The notes: generated by a model not told the origin, from the letters alone. Positions 11,641 through 25,440 are shown, counted from the first letter of the stretch. The stretch is 64,000 nucleotides of DNA from Torymus aiolomorphi (GCA_036365515.1 CM070873.1:45613511-45677510); one strand, 5' to 3'. Program-made: numbers and translations.

Positions 11641-14439
11641 GATGGATAAACTGGCGAAATCACCATGGGAAGTGGTTATTATTCAGGGAGGTACTTTGGC
11701 TGTTTTTGGTGTATTTGTTGTTATTAGTTTGATATTAAATTGGATGTAAAGGTGCAATTAATGATTTTTAAAAAAATTTGAAAAAAGTGTCTCTTTTAGA
11801 TGGAAATTGTTTATTACAGAAATATCTGGTATGAAATTAATAAATAATTGGAAATGCAATTGTTGAAAGATGACAATGACAATGGAAACATGACATGATG
11901 AACGGTAAATGGAGTTGTAGATTTTTGCGATTATTTAAAAATATTTTCAAATTTGAACTTTTATTATTCATAATATACTATAATGAAGAATAATACTACC
12001 TTTAAATCCAAAAATTTAAATAACAATGTAGAATCTATATGCAACAAAACACTGAAGCACCTCATGAAGTTGCCAACCATATAATGGAGTCTTAAAAAAA
12101 GCAAATAAAATCTTAGCTAGAATATTTCTGGACTAAACTTATATCTATATATTAATAAAGTTTAATAAAGTTTTTTAATAAAGTTTTTTGGAATTTCCTT
12201 AAAATTTAACTTTCTAATCTAGCTTTTTCCATTTTTCAGATTAAAAATGTATGTTAGAACTTAAATAGCTTAATTTAATTAATTCGTAACCCAAAGTAGG
12301 TAAATTACTCTTGCATTTTTATTATAGAGTAGTTAGTTTAGTTCATTTTCTCTTGAAAAAATACTTTAACCTCATTTACGCTGACGCAATAACTGATAAT
12401 CATAATTTAAAGTTATTTATCACCTCTCACTCTCCATTCGCCAATTCTTAAAAGTAGTTCTAAGTAACTACGTGATAGTAGATAATCTCGGTAGAAGGAA
12501 AAATAAGATGTTCGGTCATTTAGAGCATAAATAACAAGATTAAACTCAATCGGTTATAAGAAAGTTGAGACGCAGTGGAAACTTAAAACTGCAATCGATT
12601 GAAGTTGCCGCGCCGAGACGTGAAGAGAGTGGAAATACCGAACTTTTGTTCACATATACTACCTCGATTTTCCATCTCGTTTTCTCTCTTTTTTTAATTT
12701 TAATTTCGTGTCAGGGTGTTTCGTTTCTGCGTGGCGGCAAGATTTCATTTTAGATAACGATATTTCGTTACTCGCGTGTCTAGGTCATTTAACGGAGGCG
12801 AAAACCGCACTAAATCAGATCGAGAGGACCAGTACCGGAATGCGATAGCGAACTCGTCATTCGTATAGGGGCGTTTGTGGCTGCAATTCTGTGCGCGGCT
12901 CTCCTTTTCGGCTCGGGAATTTTTTATATTCTGCACTCCACCAATCTGCACACTGTAATGGCTCACCGGGATTTTATATCCCTTGAAAATAGAAAAGCCA
13001 CGCGGAAATTTTTTTGGGAACATGGAAATATAATTTCTCTTTATCATCGTATGTCTTTTGCCTAGAAATTTGGCGCTCCCCACAAAATTTTATATCTTGT
13101 GTTTGAGATTTGTAAGTTGATAGATAATAAATATTGAAATTTACAGGATTCCAACATGTCATATTTCATATTCTTATTGGAATTATGACAGAATATTTTA
13201 ATTAATCGAAGAAGAACGTTTGTCTGAAAAGGGTAAAACGAGTTATGCTTTTAATATTAAACACCTTTGAATAACTATCATAATAATATAATTCCTAAAT
13301 TCTAATTTTGATATGGAAATTAGAACTTACGTTTGAATTCTACACTTGACAATTTTAACATTAACTAATCTCAAATCCCCTAAATATAGTACTGGTAATA
13401 GGGAAGTTTTGTAAATGTGATATGCATGAAGTTGAATTCAACTGAACAACAAAATATCGTGTTACTGCTATATGCACTATAAATAGATGTAATTCCATTG
13501 AAATGTTAGTTCGAATTTTATTACAAAATGATGTCAAACTTTGAATAAAAATACTTATATAAATATGCGACTGTTTCATTAAAATTGCCACTGCTAAGAG
13601 TATTCTTTCTACATAAAATATCTATACGTGACATATGAGCAATTGTACGGGAAATCTTAAACAATTGGGAACCAAAAATAACAGGCCAGATTTTTTAGTT
13701 CTTCCGACCATCCTGGATATAAAAAAAATCGTGAACACTTTTTAACCGACACTAATTTTATTTTTTTAAAATGCTTAAAAGTGTCCCTTATCGTTTAAAC
13801 ATAAATCATTTCGTTAGGAAGAGTTGTACAAAATACTGCGAGTGTCCCTGCCGAAATGACACTTATTGAACGATTTTGTAAAATGAATGCTGTTGATATT
13901 ATACTTCGTTAATTTTTATGTGAATTCCGCGATATCCCGAATCGCCAGAAATCTTTGTACCTTCTTCAAAAGCATTTGTAACGGCTATAGTGCAAAATTC
14001 ACGTTGCGAAATTGAAGTCTGCAAATGTGCGAAATTTATATCATTCACGGGACTTCTCTGTATGTAATCAATTCCTTATTAATTATATTAAAAATGGTTT
14101 GATTATTGAAATTTTAATGGCTTCATTAAATAACCCATTTTAATTTTGCAGTTCTATAAAAATCCCAGTAACATGAAAATTGAACACTCAACGTTACATT
14201 TCGACTCGCTTATTGAGCTCTCACGCTTAATTATTTAACGAATGCTCTCACAGAGCCGCATATATGAAAATAAAAAGTTTCCATTGGAATTTGACTCGCG
14301 TAAAATATTAGGCTCAATTGATTTCCTGTTAGTTAAATATGAATGAAAAAGCTTTCATATTGGATCAAATCCTTTTTTTTTCAATTTAGCCTATAAAAAA
14401 GGTGTAAGATAAAAACTATTCGTTGTTGTTTGGGTATGA
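11641..14439. other. AT-rich stretch with a moderate CpG patch at 12545-12850
   Basis: The patch holds words such as GAGGCGAAAACCGCAC. Overlapping frames of 60 to 112 codons on both strands look like chance. The rest is AT-rich and I see nothing in it. Confidence 0.4.
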
Positions 14440-14680
14440 AATGTCCAGTCCAGCGAGAATATAGTTGATAGGAAGAGGCGGAAGAGAATCGCGCTAATTA
14501 CAGTTGGAAATCGTGGAGAGTCGTAGCGGAAATGGAATCTTCTGATGTTCTGTCCGCACACACTTGGCGGTATCCGCCCGCCTGGAATCGCATCAATTTT
14601 CAACGGTTCTGGGCTGGACGCGCTGCGGTCGATAGCCGCTTTCATCTCTTTGCCAGCGGTGGAATTAAATTATTTTCGAA
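14440..14680. other. Small CpG-rich patch
   Basis: A short GC-rich block between AT-rich flanks. It contains an 84-codon minus-strand frame with no recognisable domain. Confidence 0.3.
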
Positions 14681-15269
14681 TATTCGAGGAATGATAAAGC
14701 GGTTTTTTTGAGTATTTTTTCAACAACTTTTTAATTCGGCGAATGGCAATTTTCGAACGTGCGAAGTACGATGCGGTGCCTATTAATCTTCCATTAAAAT
14801 AAATGAACGCGAATATGTATTCGTAGGGCGGAAATTCATGATATCGAGATATTTCATTTTTAAAATGCTTTTCACCTCTCCATTTTTATGAATGCATGGG
14901 TAACAAATTTTCGGAACCGTAGTGAGTAGTGAAATTCATCAATTTTTCGATCTTCATTTATGCACGATTTCGCGAATTTTGATTGTATAACTGCAGAATG
15001 TAAATGTAAGCAAATGCTTTCTTTGAATATTGATATCATTTGCTTCACATATACAATGCAAATCTGTGTTATCATATAAAACTGAAAATTCTCTTATATA
15101 TGTTTTAACAAAACCGTTCTCTTCTATTATGTTTTATTTAAAAAAAAAACATAAAAATCGTTTTACCAAACAAAATGGATGACGCGCTTGAAAAATCTAT
15201 AAACTCCATGCGCCATTCCGTATCCTAAAAGAATTAGAATCTTTCGAGCATCCTCGCATTGTTTAACCT

Positions 15270-15660
15270 TTAATATATGCTTGCCGCTTAATCCGCTGCA
15301 GCAGCGGCAGCAGCAGCGACGACTCAGTCACGCCGCGAACATTCCCTTCTCTCTCTCTCCCTTCGCACTTCCTCTCTGATCCCCGCCGAGCTTTTGTCCT
15401 TTCTTTTTCTTGCTCTCCGGTACCTATACTACGTGCCTCTCCTCTGAGCTCGCGCTTTTCCCCTTTCTCGCTTTATTCGCCCGGGCTTCCGAGAGTATGT
15501 GTACATATTCCATAGGTATGCGCGCGCGCGAGCGGGAGAAAAAAGTGCAGCCGAAAAAATTCCCCCGGTTATCTCGCGAGTATATTGCGCTGATACCGTT
15601 GTTCCGAGCGAGCTGGGGACGCTCGATGTTCCGAGAGACACGCAAATTTGTGTAAATATA
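15270..15660. other. CpG-rich patch with CAG-type triplets
   Basis: Contains CAGCAGCGGCAGCAGCAGCG near 15298-15317, a CT tract near 15350 and GCGCGCGCGAGCGG near 15522-15535. No open frame extends through it. Confidence 0.4.
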
Positions 15661-16109
15661 GAAGATCGGCTTGCCTGGGTTGAAGGATTTATTTGAAAAT
15701 TTTGAAATGATAAACGATGCTGCAAAATATCATATTACACGCAGAAATCGTGATTTTAAAATAAACATAATTAAATAAAATATTTTATTATCTGTATGAT
15801 AATTTCATGCATTAATGTCCTTTATAAAAACATTGAATAATATGCTTTGAAACATCGCGATGAAATAATACAATAAAGTTTTCAAACGAAACGAGATATT
15901 CAATCGCAGTATATTTATTTATTTATTTGTTTTCTATTTGCTCGACAATCGTTTCGCAGAAAATCCTTTATTATTCCTTTGATAAAAATAATGCTTCTTT
16001 TAAAGATCACTCCGTGATCTCCCCCATTGACCCGTAACAAGAAACATCAAAAGTTCAGAGTTTGCCATCAATTAAACTCGTGCAGCTGATAAAAAGCTAT
16101 ATAGCTAAA

Positions 16110-16640
16110 AACGAATTTTTCCTCCTTTTCTTCCTCCTACTTTATACACATTTGACGCGCTTGATGTTCCTCGTCGTTCCGCTATCATCTCGTATATCGG
16201 CGCTCTCTCTCTGTCTCTGTCTCACTCTCGACGCGCTTATTCTACATGTCTGCCTGCCTGCCTGCCGCCTTTTATTTCAGACGCAATTTTCCGCGCCGCG
16301 AGCAGTCGCTGCATTTCCCCCGGGGCGTTCGACAAGCTTTTCGCCTGCTGCACGGTCGTTACACAGTTTCAGCGGATTGACTTGAGCATGTGCGTGCTAT
16401 ATATATTCGCGGACGAACTTTAAGAATATATAGGAAGAGACTGTCGATCGATCGACTGTTGCTTCCGTTTAATCGCTCTATAGCGAGTCGCTATTCACTT
16501 TGCGCAAAGTCTCGTGGATGAGCGCGATTATTGCGCGCACGCGCGGCTGCAGAGAAAAAGAGAGCGATGTAATACCCGATACGGAGCTTAATCGCGCTTA
16601 TATAACGTGAATGGGGTTATATTGAAATGCATATAGTCGA
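16110..16640. other. CpG-rich patch with TGCC repeats and GATC repeats
   Basis: Four TGCC tetranucleotides lie near 16250-16266 and CGATCGATCGA near 16445-16455. TATATATATTCG near 16398 has no initiator at the expected distance. Confidence 0.4.
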
Positions 16641-16819
16641 GCTGTATTAGGGTTGAGAGGGTGAGTTTGACTTATAATCTCTTGTAATACGTACGAGAAG
16701 ATACTTTTTTTGTTTAGTTTTTCATGAAGTATTATAATTTCTTTTTTGTATAACATTTATATAAAAATATTTTTTTATTCTACAGCGAGTATTTAGGAAA
16801 AATGAAAAATAATAAAAAA

Positions 16820-17520
16820 AGTTATATCCTTATTTCGATGCGCCGTCAGCCGCGCAGCAGCTCAGAGCCGTTGTAAACAGGAACGACAGGTGTGTGTACG
16901 CTCCCTGTATCATACCAAGAGCAGCATCCTCATTGTTCTACATATATGCCCGTCAGTCACTAGCCAGAAAGGCACATATATACACGTAAAAACGTAAAAC
17001 TCTCGTCATACATATATATACCTGAGCATCAGCAGAAACGTCGAAATTCTGACTCCTCTTCGCCGGCGAATCTATTCGGTGGCAGTGGGCATCGCCGCCG
17101 GTCTGCAGCAGTCGCCTGTAGGACAGCAGCCGACATGTATTGGCAGCTTGGCAGTAAAAAGTTACGCCGTACACTTCGTCTTGCCTCTTTCTTACGACTC
17201 GCATTGTGCGCTCAGGATAGAGTTTCACGGGAGTGCGAGCGCGACTTTCTGTTTTTTTCCCTCCCCGTCTTCTTTGTTACATAAATTCCGGCACTGCACC
17301 TGCGAGCGTCTCCTACTTCTCCGCGCGAGATAGCTTTGTTCTCTTCAATTAGCGCACTGGGGGAGGTTCTCGTTTTGTCAGGCTGTGAAATTGTAGCTGG
17401 TAAAAATTAGCCGCGAAATTCGCCCGGCGACACTGGAAAACGTGGTAAGAATTAGCCCGACCGCAACGGCGTGGGCGATAAAATTAGTACAACTTATGAT
17501 GGCGATGTGCGTTTTACGCG
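16820..17520. other. CpG-rich patch
   Basis: A GC-rich block with CGCCGCCGG near 17091. Two reading frames of 84 to 91 codons lie on opposite strands and resemble no family. Confidence 0.35.
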
Positions 17521-17999
17521 AGCTGTATTCGGATGTTACTTCTTTAATGAAAAAATTTCGTACGCTCGTGGAGTGCTATATATCATTTGCATTTTTATGC
17601 TTCGGAATTTAAAGTACTTTAAATATTTCGCGTTTGTAAAATTAAAATTACAGAGTATAATCTTTTTTTATGGTTTTTTATCCTGGCATTATTCACGAAA
17701 CCCTTTACTTTATCCGCTTTTGAGTGTAGCGATATTCGCAGAATTTTTTTCATTACATCGGTTAACTGTAGGTTTTTAATAGAATTAATTTCCTCTTAAG
17801 TTTGAAAAATTCAATTAAAATATTGAACCAATAATTTTTTTTTGTGTATATTACCGATTGATTCTAGTTTTCATTAAGGGTAATAAATTCTAATCCATTA
17901 ATTGATTTTCATACAGCATATCCTTCTTCAATTTTCTTTAAAATGAAAAAAGAAGAGCCCTTACGCTTTGCATATGTAAAACTTTATTTCAAGATGAGA

Positions 18000-18440
18000 T
18001 AACGCTAATCGAAGCGGCCGAATTTCCATTTCGAGGAAGATGAAAAATTCAAGGAGAAAAGGCGAGCACATGCTCGAGTGGAGAGATTCAGTGCGGGCCA
18101 GCTGGATTTATAAATGAATGAAAATTTGCGCTTGGGAAGTTATTGCCCATGAAAAGGCTCGGCACGTGACAAAATAGCGTGCAGCGTATAGGGGGCAACC
18201 CCACCTCCCTCTCGACGACGGGAAGTCGTGGCACGCGCTTTCTAGAAAAATGGAGCGCCGCGGCGCCTTAAAAAAAAGAAAAAAGAAAATAAGAAATATG
18301 CTTCTAGTCCGGGCACTTGGCGAAACGTCTAGTTTCCAGCCGGTCGTTCAAGAGCTTTATTTAATAAGATATATCGAAGCGAAGGCTCTTGCAATTTTAG
18401 GGAAAAAGCTGTGTAGAGTCGGCGAGTGATTTATTTGCCG
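18000..18440. other. CpG-rich patch abutting the 18451 element
   Basis: Contains GGAGCGCCGCGGCGCC near 18250 and a purine run (A/G) to 18300. It ends at the left TA of the foldback element. Confidence 0.35.
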
Positions 18441-18450
18441 AGATGATGTA

Positions 18451-20126
18451 GTCTAGGAGCTGGGTACCGTCCCGTATGCAATAATATGTCCCCGGATAAA
18501 AACAGTTGTTTCTTATAGATTTTGACCCGTAGAATCCGAATATCGAGGTCAAAATTCGAAAAAAGTGGTAGAAATTGTTTAAAATGCAATTGTTTAAACA
18601 AATAAATAATAATCAATATTTTTTTGCCCCGGAGTATTTGTTTCCTGAAAATTTAGCTCATTTTAAAGAACCCTTACTCTATTTACAAAATCTCTATAAA
18701 CTCAAAAATTAAAAAGTTATGAATTTTTGAAATTTGATTTTTACGTTTTTTTGCAACTTTGATTAACAATAACTTTGAAAGAAATGAACTTTTTTTTTTT
18801 AAATGAAAGTTTTCTCTTATTCTTTGAGATAAAAACTACCATATTCATTTGCATTATTTTAAGTTTTCCGTTATTAACTATTTATTTCGTTATTTAACAA
18901 ATGCTACTTTTTCGATATTTCCTAGCGCTATTTCAGTATACGGTTGGAGTAACGCGCGCATTCAGGGCTTTTCAAAATCATTATATTTAAAAGTTAAACC
19001 AATACTTGACAATTGGTGCGATGGCAAATCAATTTTAATGTTTACTAAATAAACAACTTATTGTTTAAACAAACAAAAAATTCTCAACATATGACTTTTT
19101 AATACATAATAATATATTACAGTTCGTTTACTCAAAAATATAAAATTAAGGTAATGTCACGAAAAAATTAAAACGTTAATAAAACATTAATAATTAAATT
19201 AAAGACAAATATTTAATTTAAAATAAAAAATACAAATACATCTATAAAAATGAATAACTAAGTAAAATATAATATTATTATTGGTCCTCCAAAAAGTTTT
19301 AATTTTATTACCACCTATAGATGATTTTGTGCCGAACTGCCAATGTAAAGCATGCATCAAAAACTCATGTTGTTGTGTTCGAGTAGCAATTCCATGCTGT
19401 TCCTTCTGTTTTTGTAAAAAACTTGTAAAAATAAGTTTGAATAATATTATATTTTACTTAGTTATTAATTTTTATTCATGTATTTATATTTAAATTAAAT
19501 ATTGATTTTTTGTTAGTTTAAACAATAAATTGTTTATTTATTAAACATTAAAATTGATTTGCCATCGCACCAATTGTCAAGTATTAGTTTAACTTTCAAA
19601 TATAATGATTTTGAAAAGCCCTGAATGCGCGCATTACTCCAACCGTATACTGAAATAGCACTAGGAAATATCGAAAAAGTAGCATTTGTTAAATAACGAA
19701 ATAAATAGTTAACAACAGAAAACTTAAAATAATGCAAATGAATATGGTAGTTTTTATCACAAAGAATAAGAAGAAACTTTCATTTTAAAAAGTTCATTTT
19801 TTTCAAAGTTATTGTTAATCAAAGTTGCAAAAAAACGTAAAAATCAAATTTGAAAAATTCATAACATTTCAAATTTCGAGTTTATAAAGATTTTGCAAAT
19901 AGCCATGTTCTTTAAAATGAGCTAAATTTTCAGGAAAAAAATACTCCGGGGTAAAAAAAATATGTATTATTATTTGTTTAAACAATTGCATTTTAAACAA
20001 TTTCTACCACTTTTTTCGAATTTTGACCTCGATATTCGGATTCTACGGGTCAAAATCTATAAGAAACAACTGTTTTTATCCGGGGACGTATTATTGCATA
20101 CGAGACGGTACCCAGCTCCTATAGAC
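18451..20126. mobile_element. Long-TIR foldback element with internal Cys-rich remnant, about 1.68 kb
   Basis: The arms 18451-19080 and about 19505-20126 are inverted copies with very few differences. The outer ends are GTCTAGGAGCTGGGTACCGT and its inverse, differing by a 2-bp indel, each flanked by TA (18449-18450 and 20127-20128). A 67-codon frame lies in mirror copies at 18849-19052 (plus) and 19534-19737 (minus) with only three residue changes. That shows the arms are young or homogenised, not that the frame is a gene. The unique middle of about 420 bp carries a Cys-rich frame (19281-19493). This looks like an internally deleted DNA transposon that kept long TIRs. Confidence 0.88.
19281..19493 (+). 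pseudogene. Cys-rich fragment, possible transposon protein remnant
   Basis: A 70-codon frame sits in the unique middle of the long-TIR element. Ten of the twelve cysteines in residues 20-45 follow the spacing C-x-C-x2-C-x4-C-x-C-x6-C-x3-C-x-C. That is close to the CXC/tesmin-like zinc module (C-x-C-x4-C-x4-C-x-C-x6-C-x3-C-x-C) seen at the C-terminal ends of some transposon-encoded proteins and of MSL2/tesmin-type proteins. The part after residue 48 is hydrophobic, low-complexity translation of AT-rich DNA. There is no upstream catalytic domain, so at most this is a remnant of an element-encoded protein. The Cys spacing could be coincidence. Confidence 0.3.
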
Positions 20127-20128
20127 TA

Positions 20129-20629
20129 ATGAGGGAATGTTTATTTACATATATGGATGTGTAATACGTAAACTTTTGGTTCGGACATCGTGAATACATC
20201 GGAGTTCCAAGAATTTCCCTCGCATTGAAAATTTTCGAAAAGCCCTGCAAAATTTCCGAGTATTCGAAGGTTTTAACAGGGCATACAGGTATGTTTATTT
20301 TCAAAGAAAGGAAAATAGAGGGAAATGTATGCAATACCCAGTGTATGGTTATTGGTACATATAAACAAGTACGAGGAAATGAATCTGCGCAGGTTTTCGA
20401 TGCTGAATTTAAAAGATAATCCAAAATATATTTTTTTACAATTTATTCTAAAATTCTCAATTTTTTTTAATTATAAAAAAGCTTGTATATGGTTTAAAAA
20501 AATATATGAATAAAGTAATTGAAATCCTTTTTTACGTATTCCACTAAAATTTATTATGAAATAAAAAATTCAATAAAACTTGTCAATTCATATAACGACA
20601 AACTTGTTTGAACCCTCGAAAGTTTTATA
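20129..20629. other. AT-rich sequence, no gene seen
   Basis: Two overlapping short frames (101 codons minus, 64 codons plus) lie at 20119-20424 with no family match. Otherwise featureless. Confidence 0.45.
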
Positions 20630-21130
20630 CAAACAGTGAAAGGAACTATACGTCGTCTCACTAGATAGCCCGAGAACTCGTCGTATCGCTCGACTTTCCG
20701 CGAAATTACCCTTACACATGTCCCTGTCCGACTTCCGACATCGCGTCGCAAGACTCGTAACTGCATACCATACGAGCGACTATATACTTTTGTCGCGGCG
20801 CATCCTCTCTCCCCCTTTCGCGCGTACGCGGCTCGTAATTTTCCCTCGGCGCTCTGGCTTTTCGCGAAAATATTTGCTTAGATGCTTACAACCGTTGCGA
20901 GCAGCGCTAAGTGCAGCGTTGCGCGAAGTTAACATCGATCCTCTTGCTCCGGGATTTTGTTTGCCGGTAGCTGAAGCAGACGTTTGTTTTACAAGCGCGC
21001 CTCCAGGAATCGCGTTAGGTATAGTCTGCCTCTTTGCGGTGCGCTGGGAATGCATAATGTGCGTGAAAATTGAAAGTAAATATACTGTACACGGGGCCGT
21101 GCTTTTTTAGTAATTCATACCGGTCGAAGG
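20630..21130. other. CpG-rich patch
   Basis: Contains TCGCGTCGC and CGCGTACGCGG words. A 130-codon plus frame and a 91-codon minus frame overlap, which points to loss of stop codons by base composition and not to coding. Confidence 0.35.
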
Positions 21131-21509
21131 TGCGGCGTGCGTTTGAAGAGTTTGTTGATGTATGCGGTAATGTAGTTAGGAGGGTGTAAATTTTATTAAT
21201 TATTTTTTGTTGGGAAGTTATAGTTGCTGCTTTTTTTATTATTTCAACAATATTTTCTTCAGAAAGATATTATTATTATAGATATCATTCGTGTTATAGA
21301 AATAAGAAAAATTATTAGAAATAAGTAAAATTATTTACCGGAGTCAATGTTCCGAAATAAGTATTTGCAAAGCCACCACACCAGCTCGTAAAATTAAATA
21401 GTAGTTAACATTTACGTTTTCAAGAGGAAGTAATTTTAAATCCTTTAAAATAAAAAATTATAAATTCACCCTGTACAAGCTTTCCCTCTAAACTCTATTC
21501 ATCCCTACC

Positions 21510-21870
21510 TTTTTAATGCACAGGACGCAGCCAAACTTTCCCCCGCTATCGCGACTGACTCTTTCAGCGCAACTCGCGCGCGCAACACTCGCATTCTATC
21601 AAGCTCAAGTTTTCGCTCACTGCAGAAACAATTTCGCGAGTCGCGTCTCGTGCTCCTCGAGTTTCTTCAGGTCGTCGCGGGGTCCACCTTTCGCGTCTGA
21701 GACGCCTGCGCATACACAGCCGGTCTATCGAATGAGCTCAACGTCCCTTTCCATTGTATCTGCGTAAACTTCTCCCAGACGTTACACCCTTCCTCCCATT
21801 CCTCGTCGCAATGCCACGGTTGAGTGCAAAACAAAGTCACGTGGAATTGAGCTTGCGATGGTAAACAGAA
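21510..21870. other. CpG-rich patch
   Basis: GC-rich block with GCGCGCGCAACAC near 21570-21580. It is followed by AT-rich sequence to 22,320 in which I see nothing. Confidence 0.35.
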
Positions 21871-22329
21871 GTGAGCGGAAACCAGTTCTATTGATGGTCT
21901 GTGTAGGGAAGTTGTATAGTTGTCTAATGATTACGCTCAGGAAAGATGAATTGTTTTTAGTTAAATTAATGTTAATTGTAATAAAATAGTTGAAGATTCT
22001 ATACTCGACTTTGATGATTGCAATACATGCGCATACAGTAATTATACTTTAAAATTTTAAAATCTTGTTATTTAATTCTAATTTTACTATAAGTCATCTG
22101 AGGATTTTTAGATAACAACAATAATGTACAAGTATAGAGATTTAATGCAAATTAAGTATTTATTTTATCGGCATTAAACTAATTTCACGTTTACGGATTC
22201 AAAACATAAAACTATGCAACCAAAAGTTACACGAGTTTAATACAACCTCAATAATATTTTTATTATCTATCATCCTGTTATTCTATTCTCTTTATCTACA
22301 GTAGCCCACAACTGACTAAATCTATTGAG

Positions 22330-22960
22330 AAAACTCAAATCCCTCGTAGCCCACATATAGCTACAGGCGAAAACTCCTCCGCTGCGCAACTCAATGAATT
22401 ACGTACAACATTCCGTCTAGCAGATCCTGAGAGACACGGAGAGAGAACCGCGCGCAGAGGAGCAGCAGCAGTATAGCAACGGCGGCAAGAACTATCGCCA
22501 AATAGCCGGGGACTCAAAGTTCCTCTGTATAGCGCTGCTACATCCCCCGGCGCTAGGACTCGACGGCGAAAACGAGTTTAAAGCCCCCGCGCACACGCGC
22601 AAAGAGAACGGAGAAGGCGAACCCGGGGCTAATCGGGGACTCCCCGGGGATCGGCGCAGATAGCTCGGCCGAGCGAGCTCGTAACTCGTGATTTCCCAGA
22701 CAATCTCGAGGCCTCGGGGCACGAGCCAGCTACCTCATCGTCGCCACTTTTCGACGCGTCGCCGCGTGGGGATGGTAAATCGCTTCGCGGGGACGTCTCT
22801 ACACCGCAGCTGCCGCCGTTGCAAGGGCTGTATCGCGAATGTCTTATACTTGTGTATGCATGAGGGTGGAGTTGCGTTGACGCGTTTTTGTACGAGCGCG
22901 GTTTCGCGGAAGCGGTGGGCATGAAGATCGGTGTTTTGTTGTATTGGCATATACGCGTGA
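22330..22960. other. CpG-rich patch, among the most GC-rich in the window
   Basis: Carries CCCCGGGGATCGGCGC near 22640-22655 and dense CpG from 22,420 to 22,900. Several short frames on both strands have no family signature. AT-rich sequence follows to 23,554. Confidence 0.4.
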
Positions 22961-23554
22961 TCAATGGGTAAAGATCTAGATATATGCTCATAAATACCTA
23001 ATAGATAAGATATCGGTTATTTATTCCATGATCCTATAAAACTGATATAAGCATGAAGAATGAATGTAACCTTTTACATTTAAGCTAACATTTATCCGTA
23101 TAAATAAAGAGGGCAGTTTTTAAAAGGTTAGTGTTTTCAACTTTTACTACTGAATGCTGGATGAAATATTTACTTTTCTACTTATTTTAGCAAACTTCGC
23201 TCTTCTTTTTCGCAACTATCCTCTCACTTCCCCTGATTGATTTATTTTTTCAATTTCATATTCTGACAAGCTCTATTCAATAGGATTTATTTTGATATTC
23301 GATCGTCTTCGTTCCTCCACTCACTGCTCATCCGTTGTCATTGATCTCCTTTCGAAAACCAAGCAAATGAATTTCCATAATTGATTAATTTGGTAAAATA
23401 ATCGCTTTCAGTAATAAGCCTCTGTAAAATGCATTTCAATAAAACAATTACTGTACGAGTTTTGCTTACGAAAAATCAATCCCACTGACTTATTTCGTAG
23501 CCGCTATAGTTCGTTCCAACACACACTCATTAGAATCCACACCTTAATCATCAC

Positions 23555-24170
23555 CGGCTATCATTTGCCTTTGTCGCTCTCTCTCTCTCTCACCTGCAAA
23601 GCACTCTGGCACACGTGCGCGCACGGCCGAGCTGTCAGGCGGCGGGCGCGTGACAAATAGTTCATACACGCAGACGACAGGCGCACGAGTACGATCCTCT
23701 CTCCGTTATTACACCCATCCTACACATATACTCTCCACCCCTATATACTCTCTACACACACAGCCAGCAATATAACACTACTGCGCGTGCGTGCTATCTC
23801 TGGCGAAACAAACGGCGCCGTGGCCGCGCGAGCGTGAAAAGCCGAGAGAACGCCTTACCCATCCCCCATTCTCCCCTTTGCTCCGGAAAACGGTTAATCA
23901 CGAGCAGCGTGATAGCGCATTATGCGCGTACGCGTATACGGGGATAAGCTCTCGTTAAAGTCGCCGGCGCGAGCTTTGTACGCATAGAACCTCGCATCAC
24001 GCGCTGCTACGTGACTAGCCAAGATTAAGTTGGCTCCGCGAAAAGGGCCCTGGCCCTGCATAGCGCAGAAGCTAGTGATTATCTTGACGCGAGCGCCGCC
24101 GCCATCTAATCAGCTTAGAGCTCGGTGTCGGGGCTAGTTTTGCATTGGCGCGAAGGCTGTAGGGTTGTTT
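23555..24170. other. CpG-rich patch with CT tract
   Basis: CTCTCTCTCTCTC at about 23577-23591 precedes a dense CpG block that includes GCGTACGCGTATACG near 23925-23939. AT-rich sequence follows to about 24,600. Confidence 0.4.
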
Positions 24171-24599
24171 GTTAATTCGCGTTTTATGGAGGAAATTGGA
24201 CAAGGTTCGTTGTTGACGGGATATTTTTATTGTTACTGTCAGTTGAATGGAGGTTTGAATTTCAATAGAATTCCATTACGTTGATTGTGGATGATAAAAC
24301 TATCGTTTATATCGGATTAAAAAAAAGTCCCAAATCAGAAACATTTATAATAGCTCTTTATCATGTGAAACTATAAAAATCGTCTAAAATCTTAAATTAT
24401 TGTCAGCTTGATAGCAGGTGTAAGTGAAAAAACGCGCTGTAGTCGGACGAAAAAGGAAAATAATGCTATAAAGAATCTTCGAATGGCACAATCAATGTTT
24501 GATCTTTCATGAATAATCCGGGAAGTCCAATATTTATGAAATAAAACAAACTTTTAAATCATACTGTACGAATCCTGCAAGCTCAAGTGCGAGTAATCC

Positions 24600-25440
24600 T
24601 TGACTACTTCAAACACTTCGACGTCAGCAGTGCCCTTAAAATTTGATAAAGTACTCAGTGAGCGCATTATCAAGAAGTATTCACTCGTGGAAAGACGAAA
24701 TAGAGATGGAAAAAAGCGCGTTTCGTTCGTTTTTACTCGAAGAGCCCGCAGCCGTTTGACTTCGCGCGCCAACTCCAATCCACTTCGGCAGCGGGTATCA
24801 GTATAGTATATATACAGTAAGGCTTTCAACCACTGCTCCGCGTGTCGCGAAATTGGCGGGAAATTCAAATGTCGTCGCCGCAGTTCTCTCTCTCTCTCTC
24901 TCACTCACTTGCAACTCGAAAGTTGGTTCGGCGCCGCGCGAAACTGGGCCAAGCGGACGCGCGTATTGTCTTTTCTTCCACGCTGAAAGCCCCGATAGAT
25001 TGTCTCTCTCTCTCTCTCTCTCTCCCTTTCGATTTACTTTCACCGATTGGCTCCTGTCGCGAGCGCGTGTTTCGCGAATTCGCGTGCTCAAAGGAGTAGT
25101 CCGATTCTCTTTGGAAGTAAATCTGTTATCGATTGCCGCTTGCGCGAGCGCGCGCAAATTAAACTGGGAAAGAAAGAGAGGGAGAGAGAGCAGAAAGGGA
25201 GCTGTCAGAGGATATATAGGGAAAACGTCGGCGAGTGGGATAGATCGCTGCAAGGGCGCCTCTTTTAACCTTGCACGCGTGGAAAAAAAAAAACTCGTTT
25301 GGCGGGTGACGCGAGCAATGCAATGCGCGCATGCACACGCGCCGCTCGCTTTTGAACGGAGGGAAGTGGGGCGAATGCGGCGCGGCTGCATGCGGTTGAT
25401 CGCGTTATATTGCGGAAATTGCTGCGCCTGTATGTTTTCT
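24600..25440. other. CpG-rich patch with two CT tracts and one GA tract
   Basis: CT tracts lie at 24885-24902 and 25002-25024, and GA-rich sequence at 25168-25190. TATATATAC at 24807-24815 lacks a matching initiator. Frames of about 200 codons lie on opposite strands here. Their Ser-Leu and Arg-Glu runs are translations of the dinucleotide tracts. Confidence 0.4.

Noticed and set aside
18849..19737. Near-identical 67-codon frames in mirror positions
   Set aside because: Their similarity comes from being in the two arms of one palindromic element. Nothing else suggests a gene.
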